Position numbers and translations under genes: made by a program. 64,000 nt of DNA. Source: Blasia pusilla. Lineage: Eukaryota; Marchantiophyta; Marchantiopsida; Blasiales. Under the pieces are notes generated by a model, which saw nothing but the letters and a program-made list of their open reading frames with translations, had not been told where the DNA came from and did no database searches. The stretch is from the NCBI GenBank assembly GCA_050084515.1, contig CM114272.1, positions 4,712,001 through 4,776,000 of the forward strand, read 5' to 3'. Shown piece by piece: positions 32,543-43,179 of the stretch (the stretch's first letter is position 1; each line of letters starts with the position of its first letter).

Positions 32543-34721
32543 AACGATTGGTGTCCCTGCTATCCAGTGAGCCAGATACATTGGTACGTCACGTATAGGA
32601 CCCGAATTCATGCTAGAGAAAATTGTAAACAGGTCTCAAGGGTAAATTTTGATGGCTTGGTTTAATCTTAAAGCCCACCAACACGATGACAACATCCAGA
32701 ATACTTGCATAAGGTGAAATTCATGCCATATATTGTTCGTAAAACTTTTACTCTACGTTACTATGCTGGATTCCCTAAACGGCCTGGAAAAGTTGGTATC
32801 CCAGCACATTGCAGTGAGTTTTCCGTGAGGGTGATGACGGAATTTAAACCGTAAAGAAGAATGTTGTTGAACGTCCGTGACTATCCATATCCTTCATAAA
32901 ATAGTATCCTCTCGTTTAATTTTTACAATCTAGTTTTACTTCGAAGGTTAAATAAGTAAGATGTTTCTTTGAATAGATAGCATTCTTGAAACTCATGTGA
33001 GTGAGACGTGAACTTTGTCTGAAGTCCGAGCGTGTAGAAGTTCTCTGCCCCAAGACGTGTCATAAACGCAGAGGCTGGATGTTTATCCACCAGGGTCCGG
33101 ATTGTGACACATAAGACGCTAAGTCCTCGGACGCGTGAGCGTCCGACCCACGTGAGCAGCATGAGTCGCCGTAATTACGGATACATTCATGTACGCTTCG
33201 TGGTTCTGGTTCAACACCTTCCATCCATCCTGCATCTTTACGCTCGAATGTGCATATTCTGGATCACTCAGCTGGACGAAGACGATGAGAGTGTTTATTG
33301 CTGTGATCGTATTCTTACGATGAGATATCCACGCTTCAGCACCCTCGATCCAGATGTTCTCGATGGATAAAGGAGGACTATTTCCTTTTATTCCATAAAG
33401 ATCATACCCTCTCGTTAAACTTCGGGAAAATTCCAGTGTGGGAAATTTGAGGATGCGGCGAGGCGCATGTTGGAGCTGGATATTAATACCCATTCAGGTG
33501 CCTTCTGGATTTGCAAACACCTCTCCCTGCAGCAAGAAAATGTTTTCCATTAAATTTGTACCATTACTCAGGCTACCAAGTAACGAAATGTTAATTTACT
33601 GGAGCTAATATAAATCTACCTAGTAATTTCCGAACACAAAGCATCCAAATTTTCTTGGTGCATGCTAGGGACAACTTGGTTTCTGGGTCCCATTCCAGTT
33701 TTCTGAAACGAAAACAACCTAGTAACTGGGACCCAGAAACAAAGTTGCAGAAAATCAAGAGGATGAGGAGCTTCCGCATTCCCCCTATGGGCTGGAAACG
33801 CTGGATAACTGCCCGAAATGCTGGGCTCAATCCGAACCAATTACCGTGGGCATCCAGTCTGAATAAATTTGTGGTACTTTTTCAAATTAATTAGCTTGAT
33901 TCGCGCGCACTCAGCGGACCGAGACGGAGTGCCTAACCTTTTCTTGCATGGGCAAGTGTTTTCATGTATCAAAGCCGAGGGTTGCGACAGGGAGCTATGG
34001 ATTAAAAATTGGGGCATAAAAAGCGGAGCCACGAACACTCATGGTTTCGGAGGAGCTGGAGGACAGATATCGGTAGTTTGAGACCCGACGGAGGTGGAAC
34101 GGAGTTCGAAAGCTGGAATAGTCTGAACCACGACTCCACAACATTGCTGAGGGAATCCGTCCCGGTCGAAGAGCTAGAAGAAAAGCATGATGAGAACTCT
34201 TGCACCTTGTGTAATGATGAGATGAAACATTTGATCACTACCTGATCTCCAGAACATTTAAATGCAGCACCATCAGAATTTGGGGTTATATGGTGCTGTA
34301 AGAAAATTTTAGTTCACGCTTGGAAGCTTGGAAGTGTCTTCCTCTTCTCATATGGTTCTTCGCAACAACCACAAGTTGCTCTGTTTAGCATAAGAATTAA
34401 CGGATCCAGACATGATACCTCGTACTATCTATGGGACCACAAGAGCTTAACCTCACTTCAGATGATCCATTACATTCAGATGCTATAAGCCAACAAAAAG
34501 GAATTGAAGAAAAAAGAGATTCGTATTTATTCTGGTAAAACCAGCCATAGGACGGTACTAGGGAATGCCATATAGTCTTGAAGAGAGACATTGCTCCTCA
34601 ACACGAATCTAGTTCTACAAAACCCTTAGATGGGTTCACATGCTTCAGAATGATTCCTGGTAGGAAATCATCCGGTTACTAGCTTGGCGTCCACTCAAGC
34701 CGGAGCTGTCACTTGCAAACA
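32543..34721. other. Intergenic region between genes 1 and 2
   Basis: No supported gene. An inverted repeat lies at 33672-33747. A weak plus-strand frame at 33910-34245 has an acidic segment with P-D-G-G-G-T-E-F-E and ends C-T-L-C-N-D-E-M-K-H. It may be a decayed exon, but nothing confirms it. Confidence 0.4.
33672..33747. repeat. Short foldback (hairpin) element
   Basis: The left arm 33672-33692 (CAACTTGGTTTCTGGGTCCCA) and right arm 33727-33747 are reverse complements except for one or two positions, with a 34-bp loop. It could be a MITE remnant or a small-RNA hairpin. Confidence 0.65.
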
Positions 34722-35360
34722 CTAGTGCAACTCAGATCCGTCGTCATTAATTTCCACCTCGCCGACCACTCTGTAAGCGTTTCCAACCCTCTCGTATCTC
34801 ACGGTACCGCGTGCCCTAGCAAGTCCTCCGCTTCCACCCACAACGGATAGCTCCTGGTTCCTCTGGTCCTCTCGGTTCTCCAAGTTCCACAGACCTTGGA
34901 GGTGAAGCTGGGCGTTTCGTAACCTCCTGCTCTGGTCAGATCTGTCTCCCTGGTCGTTGATTTCCACATCCTTGAACTGGATGCTAGAAACCTCGTGCAC
35001 CTGGTTCTCGTTTGTGTAGAAGTAGAGACCGCTGACGGTCGCCTGGTGTTCGGAGTCGCGATCCTCTCTCTTGGTCGCCCTGTTGGAGAACACGAACCCC
35101 CTGCCGACGTCTCTGTCTCTGCCGCTGTCCCTGCCATCGTCTCTGTCTCTGCCGTTGTCCCTTCCGTCGTCCCTGTCGTCGTTAGATCCGGGTCCGAATA
35201 CTTCGAGCTCGTTGGAATCGCGCTCAGAATCTCCATTTGCCTCTTGCTGGTATATCTCGAACCGAATGGTCTGGCTTTCGGATCTGTCGGCATACACCAG
35301 GCACACGCTGGCGAGCATCAAGCAGCCGGCAAAAATCAGGAGCATGTTTCCGCGTGCCAT
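34722..35360 (-). CDS. Dirigent-like secreted protein 2
   Basis: The product is 212 residues, starting at the ATG 35358-35360 (MARGNMLLIFAGCLMLASVC signal peptide). The same barrel blocks as gene 1 are present, including G-L-Y-F-Y-T-N-E-N-Q-V-H-E-V and V-V-G-G-S-G-G-L-A-R-A-R-G. The Gly-Arg-Asp loop is longer than in any relative: D-D-G-R-D-N-G-R-D-R-D-D-G-R-D-S-G-R-D-R-D. This adds about 14 residues, apparently by in-frame tandem duplication of a short GC-rich unit. The likely role is an extracellular dirigent-type coupling factor. The downstream sequence diverges from gene 1 immediately after the stop. Confidence 0.75.
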   Translation of the reverse strand: MARGNMLLIFAGCLMLASVCLVYADRSESQTIRFEIYQQEANGDSERDSNELEVFGPGSNDDRDDGRDNGRDRDDGRDSGRDRDVGRGFVFSNRATKREDRDSEHQATVSGLYFYTNENQVHEVSSIQFKDVEINDQGDRSDQSRRLRNAQLHLQGLWNLENREDQRNQELSVVGGSGGLARARGTVRYERVGNAYRVVGEVEINDDGSELH

Positions 35361-35371
35361 GACGACCAATC

Positions 35372-35746
35372 CTGCGTAAGAAGCCAATCGGTAAGCATCA
35401 CACATTCATATCAGTACTTGGAAAATCAGGATTAAAAATCAAAACGCTTGTAGATCTACTGCCCTAGAGTTTTTCAGTATATAGGAATGCGTCATTTATC
35501 TCAGATTTGGTCGCGAAAGCTAACATTCCATATTTTTTGATCCGGAGATGGCCCAGACATCGACACACTAGGTAGAAGCCTCCAGGTATGGTTACGTTTA
35601 AGATTTACCCACGTTAGACCAGGATCGGTATCAGGGAACAACAGTGTCGAAACAACCGCCAATATCTATGTATACATAAATAGGCTCCGATATAGTGAGG
35701 CTTTTCATACGTAGAACAAATTCTGGAAGAAGATGAGCTCACTTAC
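35372..35746 (-). other. 5' UTR intron of dirigent-like gene 2
   Basis: The donor GATT|GTAAGTGAG (35746) and acceptor TTACGCAG (35372) lie 11 bp before the start codon. At about 375 bp it is the shortest in the family. Confidence 0.65.
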
Positions 35747-35821
35747 AATCTTCTCGCTGCGGATTGCGGTAGTTCTCGAGATTGAAAGCTGATCTGATGA
35801 ATTGTATCTGACCTTCAGGGG

Positions 35822-35907
35822 TATTTATACGGATTCATCTCATGCAGACCACAGGGGACAAGCTGATTACGCGCGTGAGAACCAAAACAAATGGCGCGTG
35901 AGATTCT
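35822..35907 (-). promoter_or_regulatory. Core promoter of gene 2 with CGCG box
   Basis: TATAAATA at 35822-35829, with the leader CAGATACAATTCATCAG downstream. GGCGCGTGAGATTCT at 35893-35907 is identical to one arm of the 41-bp palindromes near genes 5 and 6. GCGCGT fits the CGCG box bound by CAMTA factors. Confidence 0.6.
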
Positions 35908-38863
35908 ACGATCGGTGTCCCTGCTATCATGTGAGGCAACATGCATGAGTAGGACCGATAATCATGCTTGTAGCTTCCTATCCACGCACGCTGCATGTTT
36001 CTTGATGAGCACCTTCCATCCACCCAGCGTCCTTACGCTCGAGTTCGTATCTTCTGAATCTCTGAGCTGGGGGACGAGTACGCTCTGGTACTGCAATGTG
36101 GAAGCCAGATACACGACAGCGGCATCTAGAGGATCAGTATTAGAATATTACACAGTATTGGACAGCGAAAGAACACTACACATGCGATGACTGTAAGAAA
36201 TGTTTCACGCCCTATTCTTCATTCAGCTTTTTCCGTTATCAGGATACTTCTCATACAAATGCTTGACACGAACGGGCCCCCGTCAGATGACTCGTCACAA
36301 GGTAATCTGGTGCGATCAGAGCGTTTATAGCTGTGATCGTGTACATACGATAATCTTTGGTACCGATATACATATCTATGCTTGCACCACATTCGATCGA
36401 GATGTTCAATGTCGATAAAGGTGGAAGACAAAATTATTTCATTGCATAAAGATCTTACGCTCGCGTTGAAATTAGTACAATTTGAATATGCGAAACTAGT
36501 GACAACGCGGCATCGGCGTCAAGACACATATTCGAAAGTACTCCACTTTGTTTTCAAACGTTTGATCGTAGTATGTGTCATCTCGTCCCGTGAACGAAAA
36601 ATGACAACCAGGTGCTTGAGGGTAGCAGAGAGCAGCATTTTGAACAATGAAAAATGACTGATTCGCATCATCTCAAGAAAGAGCCAAGAAGGTGACCCCA
36701 AGCCTGACCCTGGAATTCTAGATAGATACTTTACAACCTCGGACTAGTATTTCGGGCCTTCGGAGGTGGTCAAGCCCGTGTTTTCGCTCCGAACACATGC
36801 ACTAACTCAGAAAGTGAGCGCTCTCACCTCGCTTGACACGGAGTTATGAGCTGGAAGTGAGCTGTTTGCCGCGATAGGGATAATTCTGCAATGCGAGAGG
36901 AAATAGAGCGATGCAATTTTAACAAGAGTTCGAATAGACATTATACCAAATTATTGTCAGTCCGAAAAGGACCATTCATTCAGCAACACAGCTTGTTCGT
37001 CTCCGAAAAACATTTTCCCCCCTAATTGCACTGCTCTAGACCAACATGCATGCTTGCTTGGTAGCTTCAACAGGTGAATAGTAAGCAGACGATCAATTTG
37101 ATAGGGGAGAGCTGGAAAATCCCCATTTCTTCGACATCCACTCGCTACTTCATGAACATAGACCGACCACACTTCTCAATTGCAGCTTTTGCTCTAGCAT
37201 CACACAGACACAGAGATTAAGGACGTGAAACCAATCAATTCGATTGTTCATTGCAGATTCTGTACCACTTTTCACTCACTATTCACGCCATAGGTAACAA
37301 TAGAATACATAGGCCTCTACGTGGCTGCTGCTTCGAATCTCTCTTCGCGGATTGGCGGAGGAAACACAAGGAAGGAGTCATGAGAATCGCTTAAGAAAAC
37401 GAGAGTTTCGAGTATACACTTTCTAGCCTTGTCCGCACCGCTGAAGATAAGACCTGTCAATGTTTTCCCAAAGCTTGCTGGACGAAAGCTAAAGAAAAAA
37501 GGCACCTTCCTAGAGGATTCACCCTTCATGACCTCCGATTCCTTGAATCCACCTCCAATTTTCCACCAGTAAGTTGAGTACTTCCCCCTTCCTAAGTGGA
37601 TACATCTCAAATGTTGCTTTTAGATACACTTTTATTCGGAGTTAGGAACAAACGCCCAGAAACCCAATCTATTTAACACAATGAAACAAGATAAAATTTG
37701 AATCTAGTATATTCAAGTTCTAGACATCCATTTTCCACACAAAATAATCGCTTGATTTGCATATGCCCACTTTGAGGTTCAGTGGCCGTGAGACGCACGG
37801 AGATGCCTGAGATGCGCATTCTCGACACTAAAAACCAAGACGGAGACGGACCAAGACGGAGTGCGTAGCTACCATTTGTGTGCGCTAGGGTGATGTATCA
37901 ATGTTGCGGGTTTTGGATGACAATGGGAGCTTCCACCGATTTCACCGCTCCAGTTTTCATCCCAAACCCCAACTTTGGAGCCCCACGAGCACTTGGTTCG
38001 AACAAGTAGACCAAGTAGGTGGGATGTCTCCAAGAGAGCTAGACATATCTCGGTCGGTTACATATGATCTAGCCGACCCAAGAGTGTTTTCAAGGGGGAG
38101 TTTTCTGAACCAAGACTCCATGACCATCATTGCTCATGGATTTTGCGATGAGGTTAGAGAAGGTCGAAGTGACCTCTGTCCTCTCACACGTCTCAATTTA
38201 ACTGGGAGAGTGACCATATAATTGAGAGTGACATTAAGGAGGAAAAGAAGAGGAAATAGCAAATTTTCTATCCATAGCAAGGATGACGGGAAAACTCGGA
38301 ACACACTAGTACGAATAAGAACCAATGTAGTAGTTTTTATTGCAACCTAGAAGTGTTGACCTTTCTATGCGACGTTTGTGGTTTCAGTACTGAATCAAGG
38401 ACGCAGGAAGACGAAAGTTAAAACTATGCAAGGGATCGAAGATGGACGTGAGAGTATTCTTGAAAACTTTCATGATCACGGATGTAACTGTGGCCCGAGT
38501 AAATTACGTATAGTAGTTTATCGTATCGTGATAGGGTCCTCTAATATTCCGGACATGTCCCCTTTTCATGTAACTTTTGTATCGACATCCATATGGGAAA
38601 GCACATATCAACAAGTGAAAGAGATTCGTGAGCTTTTGTCTTAATTTGTAAGAGTATTCCATGGTACTTGGAATACTCCTACTTGGCAGAGCCATGAAAT
38701 TAGGGAATGACATTTTTCGAAAGTCTGCAACTCCTCCACACGAACATAGCGAACGGCACTCACATATCATAGCTAAGGCGATCCAGAATGCTTGCCGCCA
38801 GATCGGCCATTAACTAGATATTACCTAGCCACCCGCTCACACTAAAGCTGCCATTTGCAACAA
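35908..38863. other. Intergenic region between genes 2 and 3
   Basis: No supported gene. A 97-residue minus frame (37317-37610, MRCIHLGRGKYSTYW) is the most gene-like but has no recognisable domain. 37870-38230 resembles 33910-34200 in parts (GACGGAGTGCNTA, CCACGACTCCA/CCAAGACTCCA), so both may be remnants of one old repeat. Confidence 0.4.
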
Positions 38864-39475
38864 CTAGTGCAATTCAGTCCGGTCATCATTAATCTCGACT
38901 TCACCGACCACCCTGTAAGCGTCTCCTCCGCGAACCCTCTCGTATCTCACCGTACCGCGTGCGCCCGCAAGTCCCCCGCTTCCACCGACGATGGCGAGCT
39001 CCTGGTTCCTCTGGTCTTGACCATTCTCCAAGTTCCACAGACCACGGAGGTGAAGCTGAGCATTAGCGAACCTCCTTCCCTGATCAGAATGGTCTCCCTC
39101 TCTCTGGTCGTTGATCTCCACGTCCTGGAATTGTATGCTGGAAACCTCGTGAACCTGGTTCTGGTTGGCGTAAAAGTAGAGACCGCTGACGGTGGCTTGG
39201 TGCTCGGAGTTCCGATCCTCTCTCTTGGTCGCCCTGTTGGAGAACACAACCCCCCTGCCGACGTCTCTGTCCCTGCCGTTGTCACTTCCATCATTAGATC
39301 TGGGTCCAAAAACCTCCACCTCCTTGGAATCGCGATCCGAATCTCCATCATCAGCCTGCTGCTGATATATCTCGAAGCGGACGGTCAGGGCTCCACGTCT
39401 GTCGGCTTGCACCACGCACACGCTGGCCAGCATCACGCATCCCGCCAGAATCAAGAGCAAGTGACCGCGTGCCAT
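38864..39475 (-). CDS. Dirigent-like secreted protein 3
   Basis: The product is 203 residues, from the ATG at 39473-39475 (MARGHLLLILAGCVMLASVC signal peptide). It belongs to the Q-Q-Q-A-D-D-G-D-S subgroup with genes 4 and 9. It has a two-residue insertion in the loop N-D-Q-R-E-G-D-H-S-D-Q. The end carries A-I-V-G-G-S-G-G-L-A-G-A-R-G-T-V-R-Y-E-R-V-R-G-G, the dirigent C-terminal signature. Codon choice is GC-rich relative to flanks, as for all members, and produces long antisense frames that are not genes. Its divergent neighbour appears to have been lost to element C. Confidence 0.75.
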   Translation of the reverse strand: MARGHLLLILAGCVMLASVCVVQADRRGALTVRFEIYQQQADDGDSDRDSKEVEVFGPRSNDGSDNGRDRDVGRGVVFSNRATKREDRNSEHQATVSGLYFYANQNQVHEVSSIQFQDVEINDQREGDHSDQGRRFANAQLHLRGLWNLENGQDQRNQELAIVGGSGGLAGARGTVRYERVRGGDAYRVVGEVEINDDRTELH

Positions 39476-39485
39476 AGTTACAAAT

Positions 39486-39924
39486 CTGAGGGTCGACGTA
39501 AGATTCGGAGCCATCATAGTATTAGTAAGGATCACATCCTAATGTGTATGATTGTGAGCGTAGATTCAAATAAACTAGAATGGAGCGTTGACCTCAGTTT
39601 GAGTCCTATCCGAACATACAGAACATGCCAATCGAGATTCACAGAATGATCAGAAAACCGCCAGGTTACTTCGGTGAGTTCAAGAATACAAGCACGAAAT
39701 CATGTCAAAGCGTAGCATAAAGCCTGAAGTCCAATGTTCTTGCTAGAAGGCCCGTCTTTACGTAAAATCTCAGCGTTTCTTTCTTGATCTATGATGGCAT
39801 CGACGAATCGGACTCAACCAGAACAATAATCATCGAATATCTCCTTGGCATGTTTACCCCGTCGACCTAGCACAACTCCACTACACCACTCCAATCCACT
39901 TAGGAAGAAAGAGAAGGAGCTCAC
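39486..39924 (-). other. 5' UTR intron of dirigent-like gene 3
   Basis: The acceptor CCCTCAG (39486) lies 10 bp before the start codon. The donor position homologous to gene 2 reads ACAAGTGAG instead of GTAAGTGAG. The likely donor has shifted to GTGAGC (39924) or to the upstream GTAAGA. Confidence 0.55.
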
Positions 39925-40003
39925 TTGTAATCTTACGGTTGCGGATTGAGATGAATTTCCAAAGCGCAAGTGGAACTGGTGAATTGCATTTGATATTGAC
40001 GAT

Positions 40004-40011
40004 TATTTATA
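40004..40011 (-). promoter_or_regulatory. TATA box of dirigent-like gene 3
   Basis: TATAAATA, followed on the minus strand by the leader with CAATTCACCAGTTCC. The same order is seen upstream of genes 4, 7 and 9. Confidence 0.6.
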
Positions 40012-40559
40012 CGGACTCCGCTCAGCTCAAGAGCGGCTGAATTATACACACCATGATTTTCCCATTGCCCTCTGCACCGTCCACGCCCTCACACTAACCC
40101 GAACAGGCGTTAGCCCGCTCGGAAACAAAGCCACGTGTAGAAACTACGTAGCGCATATATGAAGCCCAGATACAGAAGTACGGCATGTATGGGGGAGGGC
40201 CGAGAGCCGCTTGTTCTGTGCTTGAAACTACTGGACAGTCCAGGATATGCGCGTGGGAAGGTGTCATGTGGTTCCATCAGTGGTCATGAGATCAGTCCGA
40301 GTCGTGGAGTCACGAGGACGGCCATTTCATAACCAGCACAAATAGGAAAGCACAAATAGGAAAGCTGAGGGATTCCTTTTGCTACTATTATCGCAACCTG
40401 ATCGCAGATGAGTCCCAAACGTCTCTATGTCTTGCTCTGGTGCGAAGAAAGATTTAATATGAACCATATGTGCAGTGGAATATACCACTGCACAATCTGA
40501 CCAATGTTTTCTTATGAGTGAAATCTAACAATCACTACCAGCACAAATTAAATTGGAAA

Positions 40560-40880
40560 GAAACTGGGAAAGTGACGGCTCGTGGTAGCTTCACGCGCGC
40601 CGTTACTTTCGGTAGTGACTACCGAACGGACATATACTCGTAGCAAGACGTAGCAGGGAAGGGGTAATATGCTACTCTTGGTTTGCACGAGCGCGCGGAC
40701 TGCGCTGAAGATCGGAGTCAGTACAAATACCCGTTATAAATACCCGTTGAGATAAGACACAATTCATCACTTCTACTTCAGCTTGCAAGAATTGTCTCAA
40801 TCCTTGGACAGGAACTTAAGTGTTTTCCTCATCTTTCCTCAACTACATATGAATAGCCATTCTTGATCTTGGTCTATACC
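40560..40880 (+). promoter_or_regulatory. Orphan dirigent-type promoter next to element C
   Basis: This matches the gene 5 promoter (49620-49920) in the same orientation relative to its partner: an imperfect CGCG palindrome (40568-40610), then a 15-bp perfect dyad CGGTAGTGACTACCG (40610-40624), TATAAATA (40735-40742), and a leader with ACAATTCATCACTTCTACTTCAGCTT. The expected coding exon is absent. Element C sequence starts within about 100 bp. It probably once drove a plus-strand gene divergent from gene 3. Confidence 0.6.
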
Positions 40881-40959
40881 AGTGTGCATAGTAGATGCTC
40901 CATATTTTCTGGAATTAATTAATTTACGTCCTTCTTTCTTGCTTAAGGTCCTTCTTTCT

Positions 40960-41551
40960 TGCTTAAAGGGATTTCGCAAAGAAGAAGCAAGATCTTCAGG
41001 AGCCGATGCATCTCGTCTAAGAGGTGCCCAACGGATGGTGTTCACGTACCTCATCCATTGTAAGAATGTAGGTTCATGGCGAAAATTACCGGAAGCCTGT
41101 AAATTATGGGCTTCTCTGCCTGATGGAGAGACATTTTCCATGTACGACATGGAGATGACTCAAAGCATGTCCGAGTGGGAGGTGGAGAATTTCCCGATTG
41201 CTGGACTTCAAGTACCCTGAGGACATAACCGAGAAAAATCTACGCCTGCTCTATGATGCAGTAACCGCAGGTACGGACGACATCCCCAATTTCGTGCAGG
41301 CTGAAGACTTTTTTGAAGGAGATGCGGAGGAGCAAGCCCTCGAGACAGCGGAGTTGGTATCCAAGGTCGTGAGCGCCAAGGACAAATCTACAACGGGTCT
41401 CAAAGCCAAGGCGCGGGGATCGAAGAATTCCGAGGCCGAGTCTTCCCAAAGAGAGGTTGAGAATTCAAGGCGAGAGTCGGAATCGTCCGAGCGAGCGGGG
41501 AGAGAGGGTCGGACCAGGTCCTCCGCAAAAAAAAACTCCACAAGAGTCTGA
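40960..41551 (+). pseudogene. Element C charged region
   Basis: This matches element A from about 1950 to 2530: R-M-V-F-T-Y-L-I-H-C-K-N, S-M-Y-D-M-E-M-T-Q-S-M, D-D-I-P-N-F and F-F-E-G-D-A-E-E-Q-A-L-E-T-A-E. A one-base difference near 41205 shifts the frame. The first exons of element A (ParB-like, Lys-rich) are absent here. A duplicated CCTTCTTTCTTGCTTAA precedes it at about 40928-40966. Confidence 0.6.
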
Positions 41552-41589
41552 GGTAATAGAGACCCCAACAAGCCGACCGCAGACTCGGG

Positions 41590-42140
41590 GAAGCGGAAGC
41601 AAGAGGCACCAGGGTTGTCCTAGGGAGCAGACCAAGATGTGGAATACACTCCATCATCCTTGGGAAGACATAGAGAAACAACGACTCGGACAAGCGTCAT
41701 CCTTCACTTCAGGAATCTACTAGATGAGCTAAAAAGTTTAAGTTCCCAAGCGTCGACACCCGCCATCGAGAAATTAAAAACGCTGGGACGGAAGCTTCAA
41801 CAAAACGGGCACACTCCCTGGACGGTCCATGGGGAGGTCGAAGAGGTGGCGGTGGATCTCCTCGTCGCTGATTTGCCCTCGGGGTTGCGCTTGTGGGACG
41901 AGAATCCGTCCGCCGGGGTCCCAGACTGGAATGTCCCTCTTTCTTATGACCAGATCGCGCTCTTGTTTTCCTTTGTAGACGCTTATCTCAATGACAGGGG
42001 CTCTTTCTTAGTTTTGATTGGAGGGAGCAAGGACGAGCTCTTCAACCTCCAATGCGTCAAGAGGTCGCAGAAGTGGAGGACGGCGCAATCGTGGTTCATC
42101 AAGAACGAGTACCCACTCCGATCAACGACGAGTCGAATTC
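41590..42140 (+). pseudogene. Element C DNA-methylase-like exon, motif IV half
   Basis: This is the best preserved copy of this exon and contains no stop. From 41639 the frame gives a helical lead-in (L-L-D-E-L-K-S-L-S-S-Q), E-E-V-A-V-D-L-L-V-A-D-L-P-S-G-L-R-L-W, D-W-N-V-P-L-S-Y-D-Q-I-A-L-L-F-S-F, and G-S-F-L-V-L-I-G-G. In beta-class N4/N6 methylases, motif IV (DPPY or SPPY) ends a strand, followed by a helix and an LV strand; DLPS stands at that site here. The exon ends at CGG|GTAAGG near 42140. A DLPS catalytic box would be unusual, so activity is uncertain. Confidence 0.6.
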
Positions 42141-42652
42141 GGGTAAGGGTTCTAAGTCCGTATCCAAATTTTCTTTCTCCAACGGGTTGCATCTCTGCAT
42201 GCAACCCGTCGGATTGTTCGAGCTGGAGACTTCGGTGGTGCAATCCGTTTGAAAGCGACGGGTTGCAAATTTACTGTAAGTCTCCATTGGGTGAATGCAA
42301 CCCGTCGGAACCCGACGGGTTGCAAGTGCTTATGATTTTTCCTTGTGTTTCTGAAATGTTGCAACCCGTCTGAAAGCGACGGGCTGCTCTTAGCCAACCA
42401 TGGGTTGCTCTAAGCCAGCAACCTGTCGCATTCTGACGGGTTGCTTATGGACAAAAAAATCACAAGACACTTGTAAAACAACTCGTCGGACTCCGACAGG
42501 TTACTCCAATGTTACGATTATAACGAAGTTCGCTGGGGTTAAGTGAAGTTCTTTGGGGACGTGTTGCACATTATGTCACCATACTAAGAGTAGACTAGTG
42601 GTCAAGTAGCTCTTTCTTGTTGCTGACATTGTTTCCAACGTGCTTCTTTACA
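42141..42652 (+). other. Element C intron with dyads
   Basis: Donor GTAAGG, acceptor TTTACAG (about 42652). Dyads at 42178-42207, 42238-42267, 42297-42323 (arms GCAACCCGTCGGA / ACCCGACGGGTTGC), 42360-42386, 42417-42444 and 42478-42504 parallel those of element A. Confidence 0.65.
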
Positions 42653-43179
42653 GATGGACCACTCCTATGTTTAGTGCTTTGTTCGGACGGAGCACAACTT
42701 CCAGGTGTTTAAGATCCTGGATCTTGTGGATCCATGCTCCGATGGGTATAGCTTAGATAGTTTATACAATTCCTCCTCGGGACTTTACATGCAAGACGGT
42801 ACCCCCTTACTTGGAGGAAGGGAAAAGTCGCCAGCCCTGATGCAAACGCTCATCGAGCTCTGCTCAAGGCCGGGTGACTTGGTGTTCGACTTAGTGGGCC
42901 TTTCAGGGGCGAGTATCAGAGACGCCAGGCAGAGACGCCAAGCAGAGTGGTGGGAACATTCTCTGCCTTGAGGGAAGCCAGCAACTGTTCGACCTTTGCA
43001 AAGTGGCAAAGGCAGATTACGACAGGCTAGTTGGGGCGTACAACTCTCCTCCAAAGCCGAGAGCTCCGGTTCCGGACCCACCATTGGTAGTGACACCATC
43101 GTCACTTCCCACGATTCCAAAAATCGGGAGGGCAAGGCCGACACTAATTCTGGAAGAGCTCTCGGATGATGACGAGTGA
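42653..43179 (+). pseudogene. Element C DNA-methylase-like exon, motif I half
   Basis: The frame starts MDHSYV, has one stop (42671), and reads L-M-Q-T-L-I-E-L-C-S-R-P-G-D-L-V-F-D-L-V-G-L-S-G-A-S-I. After a short duplicated segment and frameshift it continues G-N-I-L-C-L-E-G-S-Q-Q-L-F-D-L-C-K and ends E-E-L-S-D-D-D-E with TGA at 43177-43179. LI-x-F-S-x-x-G-D-x-V-x-D-x-x-x-G-S-G, then G-R-x-x-x-x-x-E-x-D-x-x-L-F, is the SAM-binding half of PF01555-type methylases. These place motif I after motif IV, as here. Element A has lost this exon. Confidence 0.6.

Noticed and set aside
38855-39649. 264-residue plus-strand frame opposite dirigent gene 3, and similar antisense frames at the other dirigent genes
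   Set aside because: They are antisense shadows caused by the codon composition of the dirigent exons. The signal peptide and domain motifs are on the other strand.
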